DNA of 5,278 bases from an uncultured Sutterella sp. (GTDB lineage: Bacteria; Pseudomonadota; Gammaproteobacteria; Burkholderiales; Burkholderiaceae_F): the NCBI GenBank assembly GCA_905192805.1, contig CAJJMF010000169.1, positions 1 to 5,278 of the forward strand, given 5' to 3'. Both the position numbers and the translations under genes were made by a program. This document shows positions 1 to 5,278 of this stretch, piece by piece (position 1 is the first letter of the stretch; every line of letters starts with the position of its first letter). The notes below the pieces were generated by a model that did no database searches, was not told the origin of the DNA, and was given only the letters and a program-made list of their open reading frames with translations.

Positions 1-11
1 TATGTAAGAAA

Positions 12-62
12 AAAGCAAGTCTTTTTTGATTATTTTTTTGTTTTTAATCAAAGACTTGCTTT
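12..62. terminator. AT-rich hairpin, possible bidirectional terminator
   Basis: AAAGCAAGTCTTT (12-24) pairs perfectly with AAAGACTTGCTTT (50-62). After a three-T bulge (25-27), GATTA (28-32) pairs with TAATC (45-49), closing a T-rich loop. The plus-strand 3' side is followed only by a short T run. Read on the minus strand the stem runs into six T's (complement of 9-14), so the minus-strand reading is the better terminator. It may end a gene left of the window or mark the edge of the transposase element. The structure is seen directly; the function is inferred. Confidence 0.45.
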
Positions 63-115
63 CAATATACCCATAGAGTCGACCGAGATTTTTCGTAGAG
101 ATTGCCTCTGGTGGC

Positions 116-140
116 CACGGACAATACCGTCTGGTCCGTG
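116..140 (+). other. hairpin in the transposase leader
   Basis: CACGGAC (116-122) and GTCCGTG (134-140) form a perfect 7-bp inverted repeat with an 11-nt loop. It ends 20 nt before the transposase ribosome binding site. In many insertion sequences a leader hairpin limits translation of transposase from outside transcripts, which would fit this position, but nothing here proves that role. It could also be part of an unresolved element end. Confidence 0.3.
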
Positions 141-170
141 CGGTTCCCTTAGGTGTGTTTAGGAGTTGTA

Positions 171-725
171 ATGGGATTTGATCGTTCCTCTGTCAAGGGG
201 CTCCCCGAAGGGGCGCAAATTCAGGTCATTAAAGGCGTACCCTACGTGTATTTCCGTTATACCTGGAAAGATGAATCAGGCAAAATCAAATATGCCCGTG
301 ATTACCTCGGGGTGGTCGAGGAGGGGATTTTCGTTCCGAATGACTACTATCTACGGCTACGGCCAACCAAAGATAACCGCCCCGAAGAGCCTTGGTCTGC
401 TACTAGGCGCCACCCCAAAAGACCCCAAGCCGTATCGCAACCTCAGCCAGACTCTGCCCAGCCAATTCCTGAGTTGTCAACACAGTATGTAGGCGTGACT
501 GCTTTACTGATGTCGCTACTGAGGAAGTCTCGATGGGGTAGGGACTTGAAAGTGCTGTTGGACGATGACGCACAGACCCTTTCTGACGTGATTAACCTCG
601 TGCTGAGCACGGTTTTGAAGCTACCCCCCAAACCACTCTACGATGAAACACTCAGCGAGCTCGGTTTTATGCTAATGCGTCGTGTTCCTTTGCCACGCGT
701 GTGCTTGACATTCATACACGCTTAG
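171..725 (+). pseudogene. transposase, N-terminal part (frame-disrupted)
   Basis: The fragment is 184 residues from the ATG at 171, chosen over an in-frame GTG at 153 because AGGAG (161-165) sits 5 nt upstream of the ATG. The N-terminus has the look of large IS4/IS1634-like transposases: a 'GVPYVYFRYTWKDESGK' stretch followed by 'YLGVVEEGIFVPN'. These families open with a small beta-rich region that introduces the transposase. A proline/glutamine-rich linker follows at roughly residues 75-100, then a helical segment. The frame stops at 725 while the homologous sequence continues in the -1 frame from about 700. No typical slippery heptamer is visible in the 647-725 overlap, so I favour a mutation over programmed frameshifting. 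The family assignment is from memory of sequence style, not from a search. Confidence 0.55.
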
Positions 726-1855
726 GGAGCGCCATCACTCGCAAACGTGATTTTATCGAAACCAGACTGTCCCGCTTCTCGGACGATGAATGGATGTCAG
801 TTAATGGCATGCTTCCGACGCTCCCTTCCGAAAAGGATAAACGCACTGCGCAAAGCTGTACGCTACCCACGTCGTTTTCGCTTCTGATAAATGCGACGAC
901 CGGAGCCTTGATGGCGTACCGTACATCGGACAAGACAGTGGGGCTTTCGTCGTTGAGCGTGTGGGATGACGTGATGACGGCGAGAGCGAGACGACCCTTA
1001 GGGGTGATGCCCACCGTAAATGACAATCAAGACGAACTTCTTCAATGGGGCGCTCAGGGGTATCGGTTTGTAGTGGGGGCTACGGCGGTGTCGCCTTGTG
1101 TGCAAACGGTGATCACTACGTCGCCAGGTGTGTTTCATAAGGCCGAGTCACTTCTCGCGGGAGAGGATCTCTATGCTCGACAAGATGTCCAAACCTGGAC
1201 GGGTAAAGAGGGCTCAGTTCGGGTCAATGTGAACGTATTTCGTGATCCCGTTCTTGAAATGCAGAAAACTCGACAGTTGCTCGCTACACTTGGACAGTTC
1301 GAAGATGACTGGTTAGCGGGGAGGGCGACTTCTGATGATGGTCTCATGGCGTATTTCAAAATGCCGAAAGAGGAGGCGTCTGGACCGCTTATCCGGGATC
1401 ACGCTACTGTGAGTCAAGCCTGTGCTTACCAAGGCTTTTTCGCGGTTCTCACCAATGAAGATTTTTCGCTCGAGGAGGCGCTTGCATTGCACCGACTTCG
1501 TGACGAGGTAGAGACGTTACTGGCTTCGCTTCTTACGGATGCGCTCTCTGAGGGCGCTTATCAAACCCAAGAAGCTTGCGAGGGACTGCTCTTTACCAGT
1601 TTCCTGACGATCGGACTGATGACGCATTTACGCGTTAAGATCCTTGCTAAGGGAGCGGAACTATCAGCGCAGATGCCGAAGAGAGCGGTGGATGTGTTGC
1701 AGCGACTAAAGAAAATTCAGACTGTCACGATCACAGGGAAGACTTACCTTATCAATGCGAGTGAGGAGGATAAGAACCTTGTAGCCTCATTGGGGTACCC
1801 AGGACTATTCGATTCGCTGGAATCGGTCCTCATGCCTTTGAGTATGCCGCTTTGA
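701..1855 (+). pseudogene. transposase, DDE catalytic part (continues the preceding fragment)
   Basis: This frame is open from 647 to 1855. The GTG at 701 has no ribosome binding site, so it is more likely the continuation of the 171 gene than an independent gene. Numbered from 701, it shows an RNase-H-fold DDE transposase pattern. The second-Asp region is 'VNDNQDELLQWGAQGYRF' (106-123). The C-terminal block is 'GFFAVLTNEDFSLEEA' (245-260) followed by 'LHRLRDEVE' (262-271 region), matching the Y-x2-R-x3-E signature of IS4-type enzymes with Tyr replaced by His; Glu271 would be the catalytic Glu. The following 'EGLLFTSFLTIGL' helix also fits. The first Asp seems to be Asn35 in 'SVNG', and the usual downstream Lys appears to be Leu. 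About 400 codons without a stop argue for recent inactivation or a divergent family. Confidence 0.6.
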
Positions 1856-1865
1856 AGCACTGAAC

Positions 1866-1882
1866 GCCTCCTGAATGGGGGC
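1866..1882 (+). other. short GC hairpin after the transposase stop
   Basis: GCCTCC (1866-1871) and GGGGGC (1877-1882) form a 6-bp stem with one T-G wobble and a 5-nt loop, beginning 11 nt after the transposase stop codon. There is no T run after it, so it is not a typical intrinsic terminator. It may protect or end the transposase transcript or belong to the element's right end. Confidence 0.3.
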
Positions 1883-1890
1883 AGTCAAAA

Positions 1891-1957
1891 GGATGCGGTG
1901 ACTAGAGGGAATTTCCCGTGAGGCTAAACTAGGAGTTAGAGAGGCATCCCTAGGGAT
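1891..1957. repeat. nested palindromes, possible insertion-sequence end
   Basis: Several symmetries are packed here. GGATGC (1891-1896) pairs with GCATCC (1944-1949). GGGAATTTCCC (1907-1917) is an 11-nt palindrome. CTAAACT/AGTTAG is an imperfect pair inside the outer stem. ATCCCTAGGGAT (1946-1957) is a perfect 12-bp palindrome. Subterminal structure of this kind is common at insertion-sequence ends, including IS200/IS605 right ends, but no TnpA or TnpB gene is recognisable nearby. A run of seven T's follows at 1981-1987. The symmetry is seen; the origin is a guess. Confidence 0.3.
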
Positions 1958-2040
1958 CAGCGTAGTAAAAAGGGGGGACGTTTTTTTGTCGCGCAACATT
2001 TAGTTGTTAGTGCGCCTATAGGGTGTTTAATATCCACCAT

Positions 2041-2114
2041 GTTCGGTTAATAACGCAAAGAGAGGTTATTAACCGCTTAGGCGCTTAATAAGCGGACCGT
2101 TCGGTTATTAAGCG
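2041..2114 (-). repeat. TTAATAA-type repeat array, likely IS21-family end
   Basis: Four related motifs occur in 74 bases: GGTTAATAAC (2045-2054), its exact inverse GTTATTAACC (2065-2074), CGCTTAATAAGCG (2082-2094, an odd palindrome), and CGGTTATTAAGCG (2102-2114). The first and last lie in longer direct copies beginning GTTCGGTTA (2041 and 2099), 58 bp apart. IS21-family elements carry multiple internal repeats near their ends that the transposase IstA binds. Here the array sits directly after an istB stop codon on the minus strand, the position expected for that end. The tip could be the TGTCGCGC at 1987, since IS21 ends start with TGT, but no partner end remains. Confidence 0.5.
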
Positions 2115-2115
2115 T

Positions 2116-2295
2116 TTAGTGTATTAATGCGTTTTTACGTCCGTAACTTTCTCCCTTGTGAGCGATCAAAAAGCCGTGATGGACTAAATGATCTAGCAGG
2201 GCGTTTATTAAGCGCTCGTCAGAGAAAAATCGATTCGACTTTTTCGGTGGTAAGTTCGTCGTGAGCATGATGCTACGATTTTCGCGGACAATATT
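2116..2295 (-). pseudogene. istB: istB C-terminal remnant (IS21-family helper ATPase)
   Basis: Minus-strand translation gives about 60 codons from an in-frame TAA at 2296-2298 to the natural-looking stop at 2116-2118. The sequence reads NIVRENRSIMLTTNLPPKKS, then NRFFSDERLINALLDHLVHH, then GFLIAHKGESYGRKNALIH. This follows the end of IstB: '(Y/R)E-RS-ii-TSN-p' (sensor-1 region), 'iFgD..l..AlLDRLlHH', then 'i.GeSYR.K'. IstB is an AAA+ ATPase that helps the IstA transposase choose and capture target DNA. Walker A and B and the rest of the N-terminal ~190 residues are absent, and no istA remains, so this is a relic. It is too short and lacks a start, so ordinary gene calling would miss it. The similarity is clear across the full remnant. 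Confidence 0.75.
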
Positions 2296-2298
2296 TTA

Positions 2299-2322
2299 GG
2301 GCTCCTTGCTCAGAAGGGGCCC
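2299..2322. other. GC-rich hairpin at the istB relic breakpoint
   Basis: GGGCTCCTT (2299-2307) pairs with AAGGGGCCC (2314-2322) with one mismatch and a 6-nt loop. It starts exactly where readable istB similarity stops, so it may mark the inserted or deleted sequence that truncated that element. No gene runs through it. Confidence 0.3.
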
Positions 2323-2345
2323 TTCACCTATATCCCTGCATCATC

Positions 2346-2408
2346 GCCCCGAACTCACCCTCCAACATCTCTGTCGTTAGTGATTCAAGAAACGCTGTCG
2401 TTCGGGGC
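2346..2408. repeat. 9-bp inverted repeat pair
   Basis: GCCCCGAAC (2346-2354) and GTTCGGGGC (2400-2408) are perfect inverse copies 45 bp apart. They could be a long-range stem or the ends of a very small insertion between the two istB relics. There is no coding content I can support between them. The 2323-2485 interval otherwise shows nothing recognisable. Confidence 0.3.
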
Positions 2409-2485
2409 AGGGGGCCATTGTCGCAAAACCTCAGGGGTGGGTCTGGTTACATAGCGTATTTAAGGGTCCACCACGGTGGCGTCTA

Positions 2486-2660
2486 CTATTCTGTGGACAC
2501 ATCCTTCTGGGGGATACCCGAAACCTCACAGACTTTATCTGATGGGTGAAGCGGTTCTTTGCAAGGCCCTAGTATTAGAGCTTCATCGGTTTCCAGAATG
2601 CCCTTGTTCGCTCTTATTGAGTGGCTCTTTCGTCACCACGACGTTGCCTGATCTACGATT
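2486..2660 (-). pseudogene. second, heavily decayed istB-like C-terminus
   Basis: Minus-strand frames recover a degraded IstB end. One frame reads NRRSGNVVVTKEPLNKSEQ (from 2660) and stops at 2583-2585. The adjacent frame, from about 2600, reads ILETDEALILGPC, then KEPLHPSDKVCEVSGIPQKD, and ends in TAG at 2486-2488. Together these follow the IstB pattern 'RRS-iv-TTN-pl..W.', 'iFgDEALi.A.LDRLLHHSDvvevsG.SYR.KD', including a stop a few residues later. A frame change near codon 20-25 is required. CTACGATTTT occurs at 2653-2662 and at the equivalent place in the first relic (2273-2282). This may be an older or different IS21-family copy. The similarity is moderate and could be overread. Confidence 0.4.
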
Positions 2661-2664
2661 TTAA

Positions 2665-2773
2665 AAAAAAATTAAAAGATAACGGATCATTGAGCTAATG
2701 ACTTTCACAATCCTAGGATCAGTGTCAGATTACGATAATTCTAAGGTTCTCAAAGATAACTTAAGGAGAGAAA
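2665..2773 (+). promoter_or_regulatory. leader and candidate control region of the carbamate kinase operon
   Basis: This is the only likely control region for the genes to the right. An A-rich tract (2663-2678) could act as an upstream promoter element. ATCCTAGGAT (2710-2719) is a perfect 10-bp palindrome, a possible operator. GATAAT (2734-2739) is a plausible -10 box, but no good -35 lies 16-18 bp upstream, which would suit an activator-dependent promoter. AAGGAG (2763-2768), 5 nt before the ATG, is a strong ribosome binding site and fixes the start at 2774. Promoter placement is tentative; the palindrome and ribosome binding site are certain. Confidence 0.35.
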
Positions 2774-3697
2774 ATGAAAATTGTCGTGACCTTGGGGGGT
2801 AATGCATTGCTGCGTCGCGGTGAGGCTATGACGGCTGACAATCAGCGCAAGAATGTCACTGTAGCTGCACAAGCCCTGAAACAGGTAGCCCAGGAGCATC
2901 AACTCGTTTTAGGTCATGGTAATGGGCCACAGGTGGGGTTAATAGCGCTTCAAAATGAGGCCTATTCGCACAAGGTGCCGTCCTATCCTTTTGATATTTT
3001 GGGTGCTGAGAGTCAGGCCATGGTGGGGTATTTATTTGCCCAAGCCATGCGCAATGCACTGACAACAAGCACTGTCGTATCGCTGGTGACCCAATCGATC
3101 GTGGACGTCCAAGATCCCGCTTTCACGAATCCAACTAAGTTTATTGGGCCCGTCTATACTCGAGAGGAAGCTGAGCGATTAACCCGTGAAAAGCGTTGGG
3201 TTATTAAGCCTGATGGTGAATATTTTCGCCGTGTGGTGCCGAGTCCTCGTCCACAAAGGATTGTCGAAATCGACGCCATCAAATGGCTCGTTGAGGCTGG
3301 GGTTACCGTGATTGCGGGTGGCGGTGGAGGGGTGCCCGTCGTTGAGCGTAATGGCCAGTTGCTTGGGGTGGAAGCGGTGATTGATAAAGATTTTTGCTGT
3401 AGTTTGATGGCGCAACAGTTGCTGGCTGAACGTTTTGTCATTGCGACGGATGTGAATGGCGTCTATGTCGATTGGGGAACACCTCAATCGCGTTGTATTA
3501 AGACAGCTACTCCCGATGATCTTTTGGCTTTAGGTTTTGCTGAAGGATCGATGGGTCCCAAGGTACTCGCCGCTTGCGAGTATGTCCAAAAAACTGGAGG
3601 CGTTGCCGTCATTGGTGCGCTTGAAGAGATTGTCCCAATGGTAGACGCTCAAGCAGGGACACTGATCGCTTCGGATGTCCCATTGACGTTTTACTAA
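2774..3697 (+). CDS. carbamate kinase
   Basis: A cytoplasmic enzyme of 307 residues, the usual family length, converting carbamoyl phosphate + ADP to ATP + carbamate, which breaks down to ammonia and CO2. It shows the amino-acid-kinase fold from end to end: GGNAL (8-12) for phosphate binding, GHGNGPQVG (47-55), TNPTKFIGP (118-126) with the conserved Lys, RRVVPSPRP (152-160), a glycine-rich 182-186 loop, VIDKD (202-206), ATDVNGVY (224-231) and GSMGPKV (258-264) with the nucleotide-binding Lys. All expected residues are present, so it should be active. The start is set by AAGGAG. No arcA, arcB or other arginine deiminase gene is visible, and a DUF1116 gene lies downstream, so a role like E. coli YbcF/AllK (ureide breakdown) fits better than ArcC. 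The symbol is left blank because allK and arcC cannot be separated by sequence alone here. Confidence 0.93.
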   Translation: MKIVVTLGGNALLRRGEAMTADNQRKNVTVAAQALKQVAQEHQLVLGHGNGPQVGLIALQNEAYSHKVPSYPFDILGAESQAMVGYLFAQAMRNALTTSTVVSLVTQSIVDVQDPAFTNPTKFIGPVYTREEAERLTREKRWVIKPDGEYFRRVVPSPRPQRIVEIDAIKWLVEAGVTVIAGGGGGVPVVERNGQLLGVEAVIDKDFCCSLMAQQLLAERFVIATDVNGVYVDWGTPQSRCIKTATPDDLLALGFAEGSMGPKVLAACEYVQKTGGVAVIGALEEIVPMVDAQAGTLIASDVPLTFY

Positions 3698-3702
3698 TTC
3701 GC

Positions 3703-3762
3703 AACGTGGGGCAAGGATGCTGGGCTTGATGAGTCCCCTTCCTTAGAATCGCCCCACACGTT
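3703..3762 (+). other. strong hairpin in the kinase-transporter gap
   Basis: AACGTGGGGC (3703-3712) pairs with GCCCCACACGTT (3751-3762) with a 2-nt bulge; AAGGA (3713-3717) pairs with TCCTT (3740-3744), and GGG (3722-3724) with CCC (3735-3737) inside. The structure fills most of the 104-bp gap and ends 27 nt before the next ribosome binding site. There is no T run after it, so it is not a standard intrinsic terminator. It could be an RNA processing or stability element that sets different kinase and transporter levels, or a ligand-sensing leader. It does not match the Mn2+ (yybP-ykoY) or M-box riboswitch cores as I know them. Confidence 0.45.
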
Positions 3763-3801
3763 ACATGAGTTTCATAGTTAGCCAACCATAAGGAGAAGGA
3801 T

Positions 3802-5037
3802 ATGAAAGCCTTAATCCAAAAACTCAAGGATAGTGGCCCAGCGGCGATTATTACGAGTGCTTTTATTGGCCCAGGGACCATCATCGTCTCGACCAAAGTC
3901 GGGATGACGTTTGGGTTTAGTCTCTTGTGGGCAACGGTTTTTGCCGTAATTGCATTGATGCTTTTAATGGAAACAGCGTCCCGTATTGCCATTGTGACTC
4001 ACAAGGACTTAATTGAAGCCATTATTGATGTTTTTCCCAAAAACGCACTGTGGAAACGATTTATACAAGTGTTGATGTTATTGGCTGTGTTGACCATCTG
4101 CTTCGCCTTTCAAACGGGCAATTTGACGGGGGGAGCGTTGGGGCTAGCCGATATTTTTGGGATTAGTACGACACCCGTCGTCTTAGGAATGACCGTGATC
4201 GTGTTGGCGGTCACGCTTCTGGGGTCGACTCGATCCTTAGAGTTCATTATGAAACTCTTTGTGGGCATCATGGGCTTTATCTTTATTTTTACGATGTTGG
4301 TTATTAAACCCAATGTGGGGGAAATGGCTGCAGGGCTTGTGCCTCAACTTCCCGAAGGGAGCTACGTGCTGACCCTGGCGCTCATTGGAACGACCTTGAT
4401 CGGTATTAATTTAATCCTTCACTCCATCACGTCCAAAGCCCGATGGAACCGTGTAGAAGACCTCTCGGTGGCCAAGTGGGACATCGGGTTTAATATTCTG
4501 ATTGGGGGATTGATTACGATTTCCCTCGTGGTAACGGCAGCGACGGTATTGCGAGGGATGCCCTTGTCTGGTCATCCCGCCTTGGCCTTTACTCGTTCTT
4601 TAGAGCCTGTTTTGGGTAGCTACGCACGTGTGTTAGGGGACTTGGGTTTGTTCGCAGCAGGACTTTCCTCAGCGATTGCCATTCCATTCACATTGAAAAA
4701 TATTACGACCAGTGTGTTTGGTTTTTCGGATGGCGTACACGGAAAAAAGGCTAATACACTCGCCGTCATTGTCGTGCTGTTTGGAACGCTCTTATCGGTT
4801 ACAGGCACTAATCCTCTCCAAATCATCATTACCGCTCAAGCCGTGAGTGGATTCTTCCTGCCTCTCATTACGGTTCTTATTTTGATTGTTGCTAATAACA
4901 AAACGTTATTAGGCGAGTACCGAAATAATGCGATTCAAAATGTCGTTGGTGCTTTAGTGGTCGTACTGACGTTACTGTTGGGGGCAAACGGCATTGTGCA
5001 AGCCTTTAACACATTAATGAAACTACTGGGAAACTAA
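3802..5037 (+). CDS. Nramp (SLC11)-family transporter with atypical substrate site
   Basis: An integral membrane protein of 411 residues with about 11 hydrophobic helices, the right size for Nramp/MntH. AAGGAG (3790-3795), 6 nt before the ATG, sets the start. TM1 contains SAFIGPGTIIVSTKVG (19-34), which aligns with the family 'DPGN' segment; TM6 contains IGTTLIGINLILHS (195-208), which aligns with 'MPHN..LHS'. In canonical Mn2+/Fe2+ carriers TM1 Asp and Asn and TM6 Met bind the ion. Here the Asp is Gly23, the Asn is Thr26, the Met is Ile200 and the His is Ile202. The fold is therefore Nramp-like but the metal site is gone. Its place between carbamate kinase and a DUF1116 gene suggests uptake or export of a pathway compound, or an unusual ion; this is inference. 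Database naming will probably be 'Nramp family divalent metal transporter'. Confidence 0.85.
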   Translation: MKALIQKLKDSGPAAIITSAFIGPGTIIVSTKVGMTFGFSLLWATVFAVIALMLLMETASRIAIVTHKDLIEAIIDVFPKNALWKRFIQVLMLLAVLTICFAFQTGNLTGGALGLADIFGISTTPVVLGMTVIVLAVTLLGSTRSLEFIMKLFVGIMGFIFIFTMLVIKPNVGEMAAGLVPQLPEGSYVLTLALIGTTLIGINLILHSITSKARWNRVEDLSVAKWDIGFNILIGGLITISLVVTAATVLRGMPLSGHPALAFTRSLEPVLGSYARVLGDLGLFAAGLSSAIAIPFTLKNITTSVFGFSDGVHGKKANTLAVIVVLFGTLLSVTGTNPLQIIITAQAVSGFFLPLITVLILIVANNKTLLGEYRNNAIQNVVGALVVVLTLLLGANGIVQAFNTLMKLLGN

Positions 5038-5038
5038 A

Positions 5039-5278
5039 ATGTTAACTGCGAATAAATTGGCCATGGAACGTATGGCAGCCGCGGATCCTGTTCTCGTGGA
5101 TATTCAATTAGCGAAGGATGTACTCCCGGGATTAAGCTCAACGACGTTGTTGCACGCGGGGCCACCCATTGCGTTTGAAAACATGTGCCCTCCCATGCAA
5201 GGAGCTGTTTACTGTGCTTTGATCAATGAAGGCATGGCAACGACACATGAAGAGGCAAAAGCGTTAGCGGTGAGTGGT
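5039..5278 (+). CDS. DUF1116 protein, YlbE/AllG-like oxamate carbamoyltransferase subunit (N-terminus)
   Basis: The first 80 residues of a gene that runs off the window (the family is usually 420-480 residues). The ATG lies one base after the transporter stop (TAA A ATG) and has only a weak GGGA upstream, so translational coupling to the transporter is likely. LLHAGPPIAFENMCPPMQGA (37-56) is the DUF1116 hallmark, followed by a 'xxALINEGMA' segment matching 'GA.lyEGwA' of the family. E. coli YlbE (AllG) of this family works with FdrA (AllF) and YlbF (AllH) as an oxamate carbamoyltransferase, which splits oxalurate to oxamate and carbamoyl phosphate. The carbamate kinase upstream would use that carbamoyl phosphate. 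An in-frame ATG at 5063 is a less likely start. Relatives in other operons may act on other ureido compounds. Confidence 0.85.
   Translation, partial: MLTANKLAMERMAAADPVLVDIQLAKDVLPGLSSTTLLHAGPPIAFENMCPPMQGAVYCALINEGMATTHEEAKALAVSG

Larger units (their letters stand above)
171..1855 (+). mobile_element. IS4/IS1634-like insertion sequence remnant, ends unresolved
   Basis: The span covers the whole readable transposase gene, about 560 codons over two frames. I searched about 100 bases on each side for matching terminal inverted repeats and for a target-site duplication and found no convincing pair. The best was a GAT(T)GCCTCT similarity between 100-109 and the complement near 1938-1948, which is too weak to set ends. 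The coordinates are therefore those of the gene, and the true element extends further on both sides. The split reading frame and neighbouring IS21 debris suggest the copy is no longer active. Confidence 0.5.

Noticed and set aside
153..170. GTG at 153 as the transposase start
   Set aside because: The AGGAG at 161-165 lies downstream of it and is correctly spaced for the ATG at 171.
1805..1999. 64-codon minus-strand open frame at the transposase end
   Set aside because: Overlaps the transposase 3' end and palindromic DNA; no recognisable protein and no ribosome binding site.
1900..2002. Plus-strand frame resembling a TnpB tail (REAKLGVREASLGIS)
   Set aside because: Too short and no RuvC or zinc-finger motif; retained only as a possible structured element end.
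2324..2400. Minus-strand stretch FLESLTTEMLEGEFGAMMQG, slightly like the N-terminus of Mutator/IS256 transposases
   Set aside because: Only about 25 codons, then a stop; no further similarity on either side.
2476..2664. A 62-codon plus-strand open frame, and in another plus frame a 'GGVYYSV' stretch like IstA C-termini
   Set aside because: No ribosome binding site, odd composition, and the opposite strand gives a better IstB-like reading; the short IstA-like match does not extend.
3609..3992. 127-codon minus-strand open frame across the kinase end and transporter start
   Set aside because: Antisense shadow of two well-supported genes; no ribosome binding site or recognisable domain.
1..5278. 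CRISPR arrays, tRNA, rRNA
   Set aside because: No regularly spaced direct repeats and no tRNA or rRNA-like segments were seen on either strand.

Overview
The window looks like bacterial DNA of moderate GC. The strong AAGGAG-type ribosome binding sites 5-6 nt before the ATGs, and a carbamate kinase / Nramp-family / DUF1116 gene series, suggest a Bacillota (Firmicutes)-like host. That placement is an inference; no rRNA or other marker gene is present. The left half (about 1-2660) is decaying insertion-sequence DNA and the right half (2774-5278) is the start of an apparently intact catabolic operon.

Left half. An AT-rich hairpin (12-62) precedes a transposase gene (171-1855) that resembles large IS4/IS1634-like DDE transposases. 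It is split into two overlapping frames, 171-725 and 701-1855, and the break falls in a short GTGTG repeat. At least one expected catalytic position appears substituted. After it come small structured sequences (1866-1957) and then an IS21-family remnant on the minus strand: repeats of a TTAATAA-type motif (2041-2114), which I read as transposase-binding repeats of the element's end, and the C-terminal ~60 codons of an istB helper ATPase (2116-2295). A second, more degraded istB-like C-terminus (2486-2660, minus strand) lies behind it. No intact gene is visible from 1856 to 2773.

Right half. After a short regulatory stretch containing a perfect 10-bp palindrome come a complete carbamate kinase (2774-3697), a conserved-looking hairpin in a 104-bp gap, an Nramp/SLC11-fold membrane transporter (3802-5037), and, one base after its stop, the N-terminus of a DUF1116 protein (5039 to the window edge) related to E. 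coli YlbE/AllG. In E. coli, YlbE acts with FdrA and YlbF as an oxamate carbamoyltransferase, and YbcF/AllK is the carbamate kinase that makes ATP from the carbamoyl phosphate. The simplest reading is therefore a ureide (allantoin/oxalurate-type) degradation and energy-conserving operon whose other carbamoyltransferase subunits lie beyond 5278.

The most interesting point is the transporter. It has the Nramp fold signature, but the metal-binding residues of both unwound helices are replaced: DPGN becomes GPGT in TM1 and MPHN becomes IGIN in TM6. It sits inside the carbamoyl-handling operon. It may be a non-canonical Nramp-family carrier, possibly for an organic substrate of this pathway rather than Mn2+/Fe2+.
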